The translations under genes were made by a program, and so were the position numbers. The notes beneath the pieces were generated by a model. It was given only the letters and a program-made list of their open reading frames with translations. It had not been told where the DNA came from and ran no database searches. Of a stretch of 64,000 bases of DNA, positions 45,139 through 54,042 are shown in pieces (position 1 is the stretch's first letter; each line of letters begins with the position of its first letter). The stretch lies in the NCBI RefSeq assembly GCF_900111025.1, contig NZ_FOFN01000001.1, positions 310,001 to 374,000 of the forward strand, read 5' to 3'. Source of the stretch: Hyunsoonleella jejuensis. GTDB taxonomy: Bacteria > Bacteroidota > Bacteroidia > Flavobacteriales > Flavobacteriaceae.

Positions 45139-45858
45139 CTAATTAAAAACCTGATTAAAAATTTGCAGTGATTTTGGGGTTTTAAAACTGCCCAAATGTA
45201 ATTCAAAATAAAGCAAAATCATATTTAAAAACGATTGTCTTTTTTGTGCATTTATCTTTATGGTTTGTAATGCATCAAATTTTATACCTAAAAGCTGCTT
45301 TAACAGTGTTAAATTTTCACCTGAAACACAATATTTTCCGTAATCTCTCATTTGAAAACTACCATCTTCTAAATTGAAAAAATTACTGTTTAGTTGCGTT
45401 GTATCGGGATAGAAACCCAAATATTTTGTGAGTTTTAATAAAAATAATAAATGAAAATTGGCATCATCTGTTTTTGCATCAAACCAAAGTAAAGTAGTTT
45501 CTAAATAACTGTATAGCGCTTCGTTTTTTTCTTCTTCCTGCAACGTTGTTGCCAGTATTTCTGAAAGAAACATCACCACAGAACTTTTTAAAATATGCGA
45601 GTGCAACGTTGCATATACTGCATTAGATTTAACGTCTTTTAACGTATAAAGCGAGCGGTTTTTTGTATAGTTGAAAACAACCTGTATTTGCGATAGAAGT
45701 TGAAAATAGGCCGTTTTTGCAGCAGATTTTTTAGATTTTAGTACACCAAGAACCAAAAAGCTAATAACGCCATGTTCCTGCGTGTAGCATTTTACGATTA
45801 AATCGTTATCTCGATACTTTAATTTTGATAATACAATGGCGTTTGTAGTGCTTAACAT
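45139..45858 (-). CDS. recO: DNA repair protein RecO
   Basis: The 239-residue protein has an N-terminal OB fold (AIVLSKLKYRDNDLIVKCYTQEHGVISFLVLGV) and a helical C-terminal domain. RecO loads RecA onto SSB-coated DNA with RecR and anneals strands in the RecF pathway. The zinc-binding cysteines of some RecO proteins are absent, as is common in Bacteroidota. Its ATG shares one base with the porZ stop codon (TAATG), so translation is coupled. Three bases separate its stop from the TonB receptor start. Confidence 0.93.
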   Translation of the reverse strand: MLSTTNAIVLSKLKYRDNDLIVKCYTQEHGVISFLVLGVLKSKKSAAKTAYFQLLSQIQVVFNYTKNRSLYTLKDVKSNAVYATLHSHILKSSVVMFLSEILATTLQEEEKNEALYSYLETTLLWFDAKTDDANFHLLFLLKLTKYLGFYPDTTQLNSNFFNLEDGSFQMRDYGKYCVSGENLTLLKQLLGIKFDALQTIKINAQKRQSFLNMILLYFELHLGSFKTPKSLQIFNQVFN

Positions 45859-48203
45859 TACCTTACAACCATTAGTTTAATAACTTTAGTTTCAAAACTA
45901 TCTAAATCTGAAAGCATAATAAGATATACTCCAGAAGCTACAATATTATTAGCTAGGTTTTTTCCATTCCAATAGGCAATACCTCCATCTACTTCCAAAT
46001 TATAGCCTTGATATCTTTGATTGGTTCTCGATTGAGCTTCTGCCACCAAATTTCCCTCAATATCTGTAATCTTTATATTAACGTTTTCAGGTAAATCTCT
46101 AATTTTAACTTTTTCTTCAACTATATCAAAACCTGGCCTTACTGGGTTTGGGTATGCATAAGATTTTGAAAAGTCTTCTTTAGTAGAGGCACTCCCTGTT
46201 TTGTATGACACCAATCCTTTTTCTGTTCCTATATAGAGTATACCGTTTGATTCATCAAAAGACAAATCTGAAATATTATCAGAAGGTAGTGGAGAGTTTT
46301 CTTTTGTAAAATGAAAAATAGTTTGTTGTCCATCTGCAGAGAAATAAAACAAACCTGCCCCTATTGTTCCAATCCACTTATTATTAGAACCATCAACAAC
46401 TATTTTGGAAATAAATTGTTGAAAAAGTAACTCCTTGGCAACACCATCTTCCGAGATAATTATTTCATCAACTCTTACATTATCATTTTCAAAAAAACCA
46501 GAAGTATTATATAAAACCCTCAATCCTCTGAAGGTTCCTATCCACAGTTGATCTCGTTTATCAATAGCTAGCGCAGTTGCAAATATAGAAGGCATATTCT
46601 CATCTTCTTCACTTATTTTTTTAATCTTTTGTGTACCGCCTTCATTGTTAAAACCAATAACACCAAAATTGAAACTTGATACCCATTTGGTGCCGTCTCT
46701 ACCCAACACCAAATCTCTATATCCCAAATTGATACCAAACTCATCTGGGACAATGGCAGTAAAATCGTATGAGCGCCATTCTCCATTTGAAGGATTATAT
46801 GATTTAAGAGGCTTGGGTATATAACTAGTTACTGTCCATAGCACCCCATCTTCATCGAATATTGAGGGGCCTACCCTAATATCAACATAATTGGGGTTTG
46901 TTGGTAACACCAAAGACTCTAGACCACTATTTTCATTATTATATAAAAACGTGGGTACGCCCTCATTAACCTCCAATAAACCATTAAAAAAGGAACTTAT
47001 AAAAACTTGATTTACATTAAATGGGTTAATTGCAATGCTATTTAAACATTTTGCTTCTAAAGCGTCACTGTAAGGGATATTTAACCAACTGGTACCATCA
47101 TAATAGCTAAAGCCTCTGCTATTAAGCGGATAAGGGTTAAAAAAAACTGAATACTCCCCAAAGGTCACCCATAAGGTATTAGCAAAAGCTTCTAAGGAAA
47201 ACGGTGTGTTTAACAGAGGCCCATCTGGATGTATCTCTTCAAAACTATCAGTAGCTGATATTGATGTTTTTAAAACACCAAAATCTCTAGTACCTACATA
47301 TATATCGTTAACACTTATGGTGGCCGACGTATATCTTGTATTAAATTCTTCAGTAAGATTTACTTGGGCCAACAAGTTAAAGCCTTCACCATATACAAAA
47401 ACATTTCTATCTGTACTTAATACAAGATTATTATCTACCGCTGTAATGCCTAAAGGCGCACTACTGTATTGAAAAAGGTTTGTTAGCGAGGTGTTTTCAA
47501 CTTCATAAATTACTCGGTTACTTGCAGTGGCATACAAGGTATTTGTGAGTGCCTCGATACCTAAAAAATCGCCTGATGTTATGACTTCCCAATTTTGAAA
47601 ATCAATTAAGTTTGGATTATTTATGAGGGCTCTTCTTATACCTCCACCTCTACAAGCAGCATAAATGTAATTGTTAAAAATTGTAGTTTGCGCTACTTTT
47701 ATTTGACTGCCTTGGTCTCCTATAAAAAAGGTATCTCCAAACTCAAGACGTTCTAAATCGAAAACAGAAATACCATAATCTGTGGCTATAAAAACTGAGT
47801 TTTCAAAAACATTAAAATGGTTTATTCTTTTGTTAGAAGCCGGAATAGTTACTTTATCTAGAATATCAACTACGGTTAATACATTATCATCATTATCTAA
47901 AACCACCTCAATTAAACCATTCTCATAGCCTATTAGCAACAGCTCGTAGGTATTGTTGTAGTGTATTGTAGAAATATTGTCTCCAGATAAACCGTTAACG
48001 GTGGTTATTTGTTTTATATCTTGGGTGTTAATTTCGTAAGTAAAAACTGCATTTTCAGTGGCTGCATAAATTTTATTATTCCCTTTTACTACAGAATTAA
48101 TATTATTATATGAAAAGTGTCCTTTCCAAAGTGCCGAAAAGTCTTGAGCAAATTGTAAAGATGGTAGCAAGAAAACCAATAAAACAAAAATATTTTTTAA
48201 CAT
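45858..48203 (-). CDS. porZ: Type IX secretion system protein PorZ
   Basis: The 781-residue protein has a signal peptide (MLKNIFVLLVFLLPSLQFAQ), two beta-propeller domains built from repeats such as ENGLIEVVL, GTKWVSSFNFGVIGF, NKWIGTIGAGLFYF and ILYIGTEKGLVSYK, and a C-terminal domain with YPNPVRPGFD and ending TKVIKLMVVR. This matches PorZ, the propeller component of the T9SS attachment complex on the cell surface, which in Porphyromonas binds A-LPS for cargo anchoring. The porZ-recO pairing supports the name. It would process cargo such as the proteins encoded at the left edge and at 40226. Confidence 0.88.
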   Translation of the reverse strand: MLKNIFVLLVFLLPSLQFAQDFSALWKGHFSYNNINSVVKGNNKIYAATENAVFTYEINTQDIKQITTVNGLSGDNISTIHYNNTYELLLIGYENGLIEVVLDNDDNVLTVVDILDKVTIPASNKRINHFNVFENSVFIATDYGISVFDLERLEFGDTFFIGDQGSQIKVAQTTIFNNYIYAACRGGGIRRALINNPNLIDFQNWEVITSGDFLGIEALTNTLYATASNRVIYEVENTSLTNLFQYSSAPLGITAVDNNLVLSTDRNVFVYGEGFNLLAQVNLTEEFNTRYTSATISVNDIYVGTRDFGVLKTSISATDSFEEIHPDGPLLNTPFSLEAFANTLWVTFGEYSVFFNPYPLNSRGFSYYDGTSWLNIPYSDALEAKCLNSIAINPFNVNQVFISSFFNGLLEVNEGVPTFLYNNENSGLESLVLPTNPNYVDIRVGPSIFDEDGVLWTVTSYIPKPLKSYNPSNGEWRSYDFTAIVPDEFGINLGYRDLVLGRDGTKWVSSFNFGVIGFNNEGGTQKIKKISEEDENMPSIFATALAIDKRDQLWIGTFRGLRVLYNTSGFFENDNVRVDEIIISEDGVAKELLFQQFISKIVVDGSNNKWIGTIGAGLFYFSADGQQTIFHFTKENSPLPSDNISDLSFDESNGILYIGTEKGLVSYKTGSASTKEDFSKSYAYPNPVRPGFDIVEEKVKIRDLPENVNIKITDIEGNLVAEAQSRTNQRYQGYNLEVDGGIAYWNGKNLANNIVASGVYLIMLSDLDSFETKVIKLMVVR

Positions 48204-48273
48204 AGCTCCTTTTTCTGCTTCAAATATATTTATAAGTAACGAGTTTTACTTTAAAATAATATACTTAAAACAA

Positions 48274-48302
48274 AAAAGCTCCTCTTAAAATGAGAAGCTT
48301 TT
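48274..48302 (-). terminator. Terminator after gdhA
   Basis: AAAAGCT-C-CTC (48274-48284) pairs with GAG-A-AGCTTTT (48292-48302), and the minus strand continues into a T run. It lies 21 bases beyond the gdhA stop. Confidence 0.75.
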
Positions 48303-48322
48303 AAAATGTTTTACATTACATA

Positions 48323-49666
48323 TTACACAACACCTTGTGCCAACATTGCATCGGCTACTTTCACAAACCCTGCAATATTTGCACCTCTAACATAATCTAT
48401 ATAACCATCCTCGTCTTCGCCATATTCCTTACAAGACTGATGAATATCTGCCATAATTTCCTTTAGCTTTTTATCCACCTCTTCTCTTGTCCATTTATAG
48501 CGTAATGAGTTTTGCGTCATTTCTAAACCAGATGTTGCAACCCCTCCTGCATTAGATGCTTTTCCGGGAGCAAATAAAATTTTGGCTTTATGAAATTCTG
48601 CAATAGCCTCTTTAGTCGATGGCATATTAGCACCCTCGCTTATGCACATGCATCCATTTTGTAACAATGCTTTAGCATCGTTACCATCCAACTCATTTTG
48701 AGTTGCACACGGTAGCGCAATGTCGCACTTCTCGTTCCACGGTGTTTTACCTTCATGGAACTTCGCATTTGGATATTCTTCCAAATATTCACTTATTCTA
48801 CCTCTTTTCTCGTTTTTAAGATGCATTACAAACTTTAGCTTTTCTGCATCAATACCGTCCTCATCAAAAATATATCCAGAAGAATCTGATAGTGTTAAAA
48901 CCTTAGCTCCTAATTGAATGGATTTTTCAGCCGCATATTGTGCTACGTTTCCAGATCCAGATATCACCACCGTTTTTCCATCAAAATTATCATCTTTTGT
49001 TTTTAACATGTTTTCAGCAAAATATACTGTACCGTAACCTGTAGCTTCTGGTCTAATTAAAGACCCCCCCCAAGTCATACCCTTTCCTGTTAAAACCCCA
49101 GTAAATTCGTTTCTTAACTTTCTGTACATTCCAAACAGAAACCCTATTTCTCTTTGGCCAACACCAATATCTCCTGCTGGTATATCCGTATTAGGACCAA
49201 TATGTCTAAACAACTCACTCATAAATGCATGACAAAATCTCATTATCTCATTGTCGCTCTTTCCTTTAGGGTCGAAATCACTACCACCTTTGCCGCCACC
49301 CATTGGTAATGTTGTTAGACTATTTTTAAACACCTGTTCGAAGGCTAAAAATTTTAAAATACTTGCATTAACGGTTGGATGAAAACGCAACCCTCCCTTG
49401 TAAGGGCCAATAGCAGAATTCATTTGAATTCTGTATCCTCTGTTTACTTGAATTTCGCCATCATCATCAACCCAGCATACTCTAAATGACACCAAGCGTT
49501 CTGGTTCTACCATTCTAAGTAATACATTTTTTCCATAGTAAATATCGTGTTTAACGATATAAGGGATAACGGTTTCTGCCACTTCCTCAACCGCTTGTAA
49601 AAATTCTGGCTCATGAGCGTTACGCTCTTTTACCAAATCCAAAAACTCTGAAATTATTTCTTTCAT
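48323..49666 (-). CDS. gdhA: Glutamate dehydrogenase (NADP-type)
   Basis: The 447-residue protein matches the hexameric glutamate dehydrogenases that aminate 2-oxoglutarate. The N-terminal domain has the substrate-binding GPYKGGLRFHP and the catalytic-lysine loop PMGGGKGGSDFDPKG; the Rossmann domain has VISGSGNVAQYAAEK. Length and motifs are those of the class I (about 450-residue) NADP(H) enzymes. It assimilates ammonia. A TATATTTG box on the minus strand (49713-49720) lies upstream. Confidence 0.96.
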   Translation of the reverse strand: MKEIISEFLDLVKERNAHEPEFLQAVEEVAETVIPYIVKHDIYYGKNVLLRMVEPERLVSFRVCWVDDDGEIQVNRGYRIQMNSAIGPYKGGLRFHPTVNASILKFLAFEQVFKNSLTTLPMGGGKGGSDFDPKGKSDNEIMRFCHAFMSELFRHIGPNTDIPAGDIGVGQREIGFLFGMYRKLRNEFTGVLTGKGMTWGGSLIRPEATGYGTVYFAENMLKTKDDNFDGKTVVISGSGNVAQYAAEKSIQLGAKVLTLSDSSGYIFDEDGIDAEKLKFVMHLKNEKRGRISEYLEEYPNAKFHEGKTPWNEKCDIALPCATQNELDGNDAKALLQNGCMCISEGANMPSTKEAIAEFHKAKILFAPGKASNAGGVATSGLEMTQNSLRYKWTREEVDKKLKEIMADIHQSCKEYGEDEDGYIDYVRGANIAGFVKVADAMLAQGVV

Positions 49667-49712
49667 CGATTAACAAATGTTTAAATTTTAATGAAAATAC
49701 AATTTTGAAGCG

Positions 49713-49720
49713 CAAATATA
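49713..49720 (-). promoter_or_regulatory. Candidate -7 box for gdhA
   Basis: TATATTTG on the minus strand, about 47 bases upstream of the gdhA start. No -33 TTG is seen. Confidence 0.45.
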
Positions 49721-49800
49721 CGTTATCTTTAAAAATAATGCGTTTCTTTTTAATATTTCGCAATACAAAGTAAAAGCCAAATGCAGTTTATCAGAAAAAT

Positions 49801-49830
49801 TTGGTGGTTCATCGAGTTTTTATATATTTG
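49801..49830 (+). promoter_or_regulatory. Promoter of the barrel gene at 49860
   Basis: TTG at 49801-49803 and TATATTTG at 49823-49830 are 19 bases apart, matching the consensus. Confidence 0.6.
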
Positions 49831-49859
49831 TTGCGTTAACGCCTCGAAAACATAATCCT

Positions 49860-50666
49860 ATGACGCTTAACTTAACACGTTTAGCTCTTTCTCTCTGTGT
49901 GTTTGCTATTTGGCAAACATCACATGCCCAATTGGGCTTCTCTCATGAAATCGGCGTTATTGCAGGCCCTTTAAAGATGAAGTCGGACTACGGTAGTAGA
50001 AATGATCTGAAAACAAATTTTGGTAACACGGGGTTTGGTATCGGTATCGTGCATTATATCAATTTCGCTTATCGTGCTGATTGTAACTGTTATACAACAG
50101 ATACTTATTTTAACGATCATTTTAAATTACGAAATGAAATTTCTTGGAATAGAACTAAACTCGATCATCATGGAGAATGGGTGGATGGTTCTAGAACTTC
50201 CGCAGATGCAGACAAATTGAGAGCCCATACAGGTTATGCTAACAATCTTGATATAGGAACACAGTTGGAGTTTTTTCCATTAAGTATACGTTCCTTCCAA
50301 GCCTACGGGTATAGAGTTGCTCCTTTTATAAGCTTAGGAGTGCATTACACACATTATACACCAGAGGTAAGCACTACTTACAACAACCCCAATCCTTTAG
50401 CAATTGGAGACATTACTGATCCATCCAATTTTTATTCTGGATGGGACCCAGGAGATGTAGATGCTAATCCTGGAAATACCTGGTCTGTTGTAGCTAGTGT
50501 GGGGTTTAGGTATAAAATTGGAAAATTATCAGATTTAATGCTAGATCTAAGATGGCAACATTACTTTGATGACCGTGTAGATGGACTCGATCACGTATTG
50601 GAATACAATAAACATAACGATTGGCTACTTTGGCTTAACGTGGGGTATATTTATTATCTAGATTAA
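49860..50666 (+). CDS. Outer-membrane barrel protein (THC0290_0291-like)
   Basis: The 268-residue protein has a signal peptide (about 1-23, ending SHAQ), then LGFSHEIGVIAGPLKMKSDYGSR and a series of aromatic strands ending in WLLWLNVGYIYYLD. It resembles a flavobacterial family annotated as THC0290_0291; that is recalled, not searched. One CNC cysteine pair lies near residue 73. The function is unknown; an outer-membrane location is inferred from the signal peptide and strand pattern. The lipoprotein gene follows after 21 bases and is probably cotranscribed. Confidence 0.7.
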   Translation: MTLNLTRLALSLCVFAIWQTSHAQLGFSHEIGVIAGPLKMKSDYGSRNDLKTNFGNTGFGIGIVHYINFAYRADCNCYTTDTYFNDHFKLRNEISWNRTKLDHHGEWVDGSRTSADADKLRAHTGYANNLDIGTQLEFFPLSIRSFQAYGYRVAPFISLGVHYTHYTPEVSTTYNNPNPLAIGDITDPSNFYSGWDPGDVDANPGNTWSVVASVGFRYKIGKLSDLMLDLRWQHYFDDRVDGLDHVLEYNKHNDWLLWLNVGYIYYLD

Positions 50667-50687
50667 AATACATTTTATACATTTTCC

Positions 50688-51410
50688 TTGGCCAAAAGAA
50701 CCTTTTTTTTGCTTTCAATTATCCTTTTAGTCCTTTCTTGTAAAAAAGAGGTTGGGAAACTTTCGTTTTCTGAAGTTGAAATCACAACTAAAAATAATAG
50801 TATAGTTGAAGTTTTTATTCCTAAAGCTTTAGGAAATACACGCATAGGTAAATCTATAAACCTAAATGTTGAGAATTATGTAGCATCATTACTTACCATT
50901 GGAGAACTTGAAGTTAGTGATGAATCGTTATCTATAACTACTCAAATTGATGCGTTTAATACTGAATACCGGAATTTCAAAAAAGACTTTCCAGAAATAC
51001 CACAATATTGGGATGCACAAATAGACGGGGAGGTAAGTTTTCAATCTGCTGAAATAATAAGTATAGCTATAACTGCATACTTAAATACTGGAGGCGCTCA
51101 TGGTAATACCACAATTTCCTTTTTAAATTTTGATGCTGCAACAGGTAAAGAAATTTCAAAAGAAAAGTTGTTTACCGATATGGAATCGTTTAAAACTATT
51201 GCCAAGTTATATTTCGACGAAGAAATCACAGATAAATCTATACTTTTTGAGCCAGATAATTTCGAACTCCCTGTAAATATAGGATTTTCAGAAGATGGCG
51301 TTATTCTTTTATACAACGCTTATGAAATAGCACCTTATGCCACAGGTATCATAGAATTTAAAATACCTTTTGAAAAAGTAAATGACTATTTAGTTTTTAA
51401 TAGCCTTTAA
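50688..51410 (+). CDS. Lipoprotein with DUF4163/DUF3298-like domains
   Basis: The 240-residue protein starts with a lipoprotein signal peptide whose lipobox is LVLSCKK. The body contains a DUF4163-like part (about 50-130, with AYLNTGGAHGN at its end) and a DUF3298-like part (FDAATGKEISKEKLFTD to the end), the arrangement found in RsiV and PdaC-type extracellular domains. It has no catalytic domain, so ligand or lysozyme-like binding is possible but not shown. The start is TTG at 50688; no in-frame ATG is available before the signal peptide. Its 3' end overlaps the convergent DinB-fold gene by 21 bases. Confidence 0.75.
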   Translation: MAKRTFFLLSIILLVLSCKKEVGKLSFSEVEITTKNNSIVEVFIPKALGNTRIGKSINLNVENYVASLLTIGELEVSDESLSITTQIDAFNTEYRNFKKDFPEIPQYWDAQIDGEVSFQSAEIISIAITAYLNTGGAHGNTTISFLNFDAATGKEISKEKLFTDMESFKTIAKLYFDEEITDKSILFEPDNFELPVNIGFSEDGVILLYNAYEIAPYATGIIEFKIPFEKVNDYLVFNSL

Positions 51411-51854
51411 AAGCGCCAATATATAGCCATAATGCAAACCTTCATGTATGGCCACAAATTGTAACGCCTCATCAATATTAGTTAACGTATTACCTGTTGT
51501 GGAAACCGTGTAAGCATTGTAGTTTTCAAAAACATCATCGTAATAATCTTCCTTTGTTTTTTCCAAGGTTGATAATAATAAGTCTTTAATTTCATCAACC
51601 TCAGCTTGAGACACATCACCATTTGGCTTAGTATCCTTTCTATATGTATTTATCATGTCATCTGATAATGTAGAATCTAAACCTGATAATTTATAGGCCA
51701 ACAATTGCTCTGAAACCACAACGTGTGCAATATTCCAAATAATATTATTATTAAAACCTTTTGGTATTTTATTTAGGTTTTCTAACGTATTGTTTTCAAT
51801 AATTTTTTTTAAAATACCTCGTGTATTTTCTAAAACCTTAAATGTAAAATCCAT
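51390..51854 (-). CDS. DinB/DfsB-superfamily four-helix protein
   Basis: The 154-residue all-helical protein shows the DinB-superfamily metal site: a histidine in IIWNIAHVVVSEQLL (near residue 45) and the C-terminal HEGLHYGYI pair. This fold includes thiol-dependent transferases and maleylpyruvate isomerase-like enzymes; it is unrelated to DNA polymerase IV despite the name. The substrate is unknown. It is divergent from the ArsC-like gene and overlaps the lipoprotein gene at the 3' end. Confidence 0.85.
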   Translation of the reverse strand: MDFTFKVLENTRGILKKIIENNTLENLNKIPKGFNNNIIWNIAHVVVSEQLLAYKLSGLDSTLSDDMINTYRKDTKPNGDVSQAEVDEIKDLLLSTLEKTKEDYYDDVFENYNAYTVSTTGNTLTNIDEALQFVAIHEGLHYGYILALLKAIKN

Positions 51855-51911
51855 ATCGTTTATTTTTTTGCTAAATATAGTTTTAATTTGCTTTTTGAAA
51901 TAGATAAAACC

Positions 51912-52265
51912 ATGAAAAAAGTATATTATTTAAAGACGTGTGATACGTGTAGAAGAATTTTAAAAGAGCTGAATTTACCTTCGGAATTTGAGCTACAAGA
52001 CATAAAAACTGAAGCTATTACCGTTAATGAATTAGAAGAAATGAAAGCTCTTGCAGGTAGTTATGAATCGCTTTTTAGTAAACGGTCCCAACTCTACAAG
52101 AAAATGGATTTAAAGCATCAAGAATTAACTGAAAAAGATTATAAACATTACATCCTAGAACACTACACATTTTTAAAAAGACCGGTAATTATAATTGATA
52201 ACAACATTTTCGTTGGGAATTCTAAGCAAACTTTAACAGCAATAAAAGACATTTTAAATTCTTAG
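51912..52265 (+). CDS. ArsC/Spx-family thioredoxin-fold protein
   Basis: About 117 residues from the ATG at 51912 (MKKVYYLKTCDTCRRILKEL); an in-frame ATG 8 codons upstream is less consistent with the family start. The CDTC motif is the redox pair of ArsC/Spx-like proteins, and LKRPVIIIDNNIFVGNS near the end is the conserved substrate-side loop. It may be a glutaredoxin-dependent reductase; arsenate reduction specifically is not shown and no ars genes are nearby. The stop codon directly abuts the tRNA-Arg gene on the other strand. Confidence 0.85.
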   Translation: MKKVYYLKTCDTCRRILKELNLPSEFELQDIKTEAITVNELEEMKALAGSYESLFSKRSQLYKKMDLKHQELTEKDYKHYILEHYTFLKRPVIIIDNNIFVGNSKQTLTAIKDILNS

Positions 52266-52337
52266 TGACTCCACCAGGACTCGAACCTGGATCTAAAGTT
52301 TAGGAAACTCTTGTTCTATCCCTTGAACTATGGAGCC
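52266..52337 (-). tRNA. tRNA-Arg (anticodon CCT)
   Basis: On the minus strand GGCTCCA pairs with TGGAGTC (one G-T pair). The anticodon loop TTCCTAA gives CCT, which reads AGG. The T arm is CCAGG, TTCGAGT, CCTGG. The discriminator is A and no CCA is encoded. Confidence 0.93.
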
Positions 52338-52344
52338 AAAAACT

Positions 52345-52375
52345 AAAAAGCCTTAACGTAACGTTAAGGCTTTTT
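52345..52375. terminator. Perfect hairpin between the two tRNA genes
   Basis: AAAAAGCCTTAACG (52345-52358) and CGTTAAGGCTTTTT (52362-52375) form a 14-bp stem with a 3-base loop and T or A tails on both strands. It follows tRNA-Asn in the direction of transcription. Confidence 0.85.
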
Positions 52376-52376
52376 G

Positions 52377-52450
52377 CTCCTCAGGCTGGGCTCGAACCAG
52401 CGACCCTCTGATTAACAGTCAGATGCTCTAACCAACTGAGCTACTGAGGA
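52377..52450 (-). tRNA. tRNA-Asn (anticodon GTT)
   Basis: Minus strand acceptor TCCTCAG pairs with CTGAGGA. The anticodon stem TCTGA/TCAGA with loop CTGTTAA gives GTT. The T arm is CTGGTTCGAGCCCAG. The discriminator is G and no CCA is encoded. It is transcribed before tRNA-Arg. Confidence 0.95.
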
Positions 52451-52523
52451 AGGTTATATTTCGCTTTTGCGAGCGCAAATATATATTAATTTTTATTTAC
52501 AACAAATATAATAACTAAAAAAG

Positions 52524-53870
52524 TTAGTCAAAAATTGCCTTGTAAATATCGTTACCATTAGCAAATAAAACTAACGCTATCAAAATAAAGAAACCTACCA
52601 TTTGTGCATACTCCATAAACTTGTCTCCTGGTTTTCTTCCTGATATCATTTCATAAAGCAAAAACATTACATGCCCCCCATCTAAAGCTGGGATTGGTAA
52701 TAAATTTAATACTGCCAACATAATAGATAAAAATGCTGTAATACTCCAAAATGCTTGCCAGCTCCAAAAACTTGGAAATATGTCGTATATAGCTTTAAAT
52801 CCACCAACACCCTTGTAGGCTCCAGTACTTGGTGTAAAAATCGCTTCTAGTTGCCCCCAGTACGAAGACAACCTATCTTTTGCTTTATTTAAGCCTACGG
52901 GGAAAGACTCAAAAAAACCATATTTTTTAATATCATAATCGTAATACCCTAGAGCTTCTAGGGTTTCAGGAGTAGACTGTGGTGCATACACCATGCCTAA
53001 TTTTCCGTTGTCACTAATTGTTAAAGATGTTGGGAAATTTTCTCCTTCTCGTAGAATATTAGCAGGAACTTTTTGCCCTTTAAATTGATCTAAAGCCAGC
53101 ATTACTTGATCAGCATATTTGGTTTCCACCCCATTTATGCCAACTATAATGTCGCCTTTTTTTATACCGCTACCAGCATTATAAGAGGTGTCTGGAACTT
53201 TAACCACAACAAAAGGCTGCCTTAAGCTTATTAATCCTCTCTCCTTAGAATCCATTAATTGCGCAAGAAAATCCTGAGGCATGATAATAGTGGATTGTTC
53301 TCCTGATCTTTCTATTAAAACTTCTTTACCAAAAAGTAGTTTTTCAGATATTTCAGAATAGGTTTCAATCTTTTCTCCGTCAACGGCTAAAATTTTATCT
53401 CCTGTTTGTAATCCAACTTTATTCGCAACGGAATTTTCAATAACCAACCCATCCTTAATGTTTTCATTCGGTAAAAACGTATCTCCATAAAAATAACTCA
53501 TTCCTATGTAGATAAATATTGCCAAAACAAAGTTAACCGTAACCCCTCCTAACATTATAATTAACCGTTGCCATGCAGGTTTAGAGCGGAACTCCCAGGG
53601 TTTAGGTTCCTCTTTCATAGCTTCAGTATCCATACTTTCATCTATCATTCCAGATATTTTTACATATCCGCCTAAAGGCAACCATCCTATACCGTAAACA
53701 GTTTCTCCTATTTTTTTCTTGAACAATGAAAACTTCACATCAAAAAATAAATAGAATTTTTCTACTCTTGTTTTAAAAGCTTTTGCTGGAATAAAATGCC
53801 CTAATTCGTGCAGAACGATAAGCAATGATAAACTCAGTAAAAACTGTGATATTTTTATAACAAACTCCAT
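52524..53870 (-). CDS. rseP: Site-2 protease RseP (membrane zinc metalloprotease)
   Basis: About 448 residues from the ATG at 53870 (MEFVIKISQFLLSLSLLIVLHELGHF). An in-frame ATG 22 codons upstream adds a poor N-terminus and is unlikely. HELGH in the first membrane helix is the zinc-binding HExxH motif. Two PDZ-like domains follow (about 130-200 and 215-300), and the C-terminal membrane part has LLPIPALDGGHV, the third zinc-ligand motif. RseP cleaves anti-sigma factors and signal-peptide remnants within the membrane. A minus-strand TACTTTTG box lies at 53902-53909. Confidence 0.95.
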   Translation of the reverse strand: MEFVIKISQFLLSLSLLIVLHELGHFIPAKAFKTRVEKFYLFFDVKFSLFKKKIGETVYGIGWLPLGGYVKISGMIDESMDTEAMKEEPKPWEFRSKPAWQRLIIMLGGVTVNFVLAIFIYIGMSYFYGDTFLPNENIKDGLVIENSVANKVGLQTGDKILAVDGEKIETYSEISEKLLFGKEVLIERSGEQSTIIMPQDFLAQLMDSKERGLISLRQPFVVVKVPDTSYNAGSGIKKGDIIVGINGVETKYADQVMLALDQFKGQKVPANILREGENFPTSLTISDNGKLGMVYAPQSTPETLEALGYYDYDIKKYGFFESFPVGLNKAKDRLSSYWGQLEAIFTPSTGAYKGVGGFKAIYDIFPSFWSWQAFWSITAFLSIMLAVLNLLPIPALDGGHVMFLLYEMISGRKPGDKFMEYAQMVGFFILIALVLFANGNDIYKAIFD

Positions 53871-53901
53871 ATAATCTTCAATCAGATTTAAAATAACCGC
53901 A

Positions 53902-53909
53902 CAAAAGTA
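53902..53909 (-). promoter_or_regulatory. Candidate -7 box for rseP
   Basis: TACTTTTG on the minus strand lies 31 bases upstream of the ATG at 53870, supporting that start over the longer one at 53936. Confidence 0.5.
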
Positions 53910-54006
53910 AGGTTTTAAACCAAGTTTAAAAAGCAATTAAACAATTGCACCATGTTTTAACAGTAATTTAAGTGAACTCTAGCTTTTACACGATTTTAAA
54001 AGAACG

Positions 54007-54014
54007 TATTTTTG
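54007..54014 (+). promoter_or_regulatory. Candidate -7 box for the Sco gene
   Basis: TATTTTTG is 28 bases upstream of the ATG at 54043. No -33 TTG is seen. Confidence 0.45.
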
Positions 54015-54042
54015 CATGAATTCTAAATTTTAAACCTGTAAA

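Noticed and set aside
51390-51854. Calling the DinB-fold protein a DNA polymerase IV
   Set aside because: It is a four-helix DinB/DfsB-superfamily protein with HEGLHYG, unrelated to the polymerase encoded at 30643-31860.
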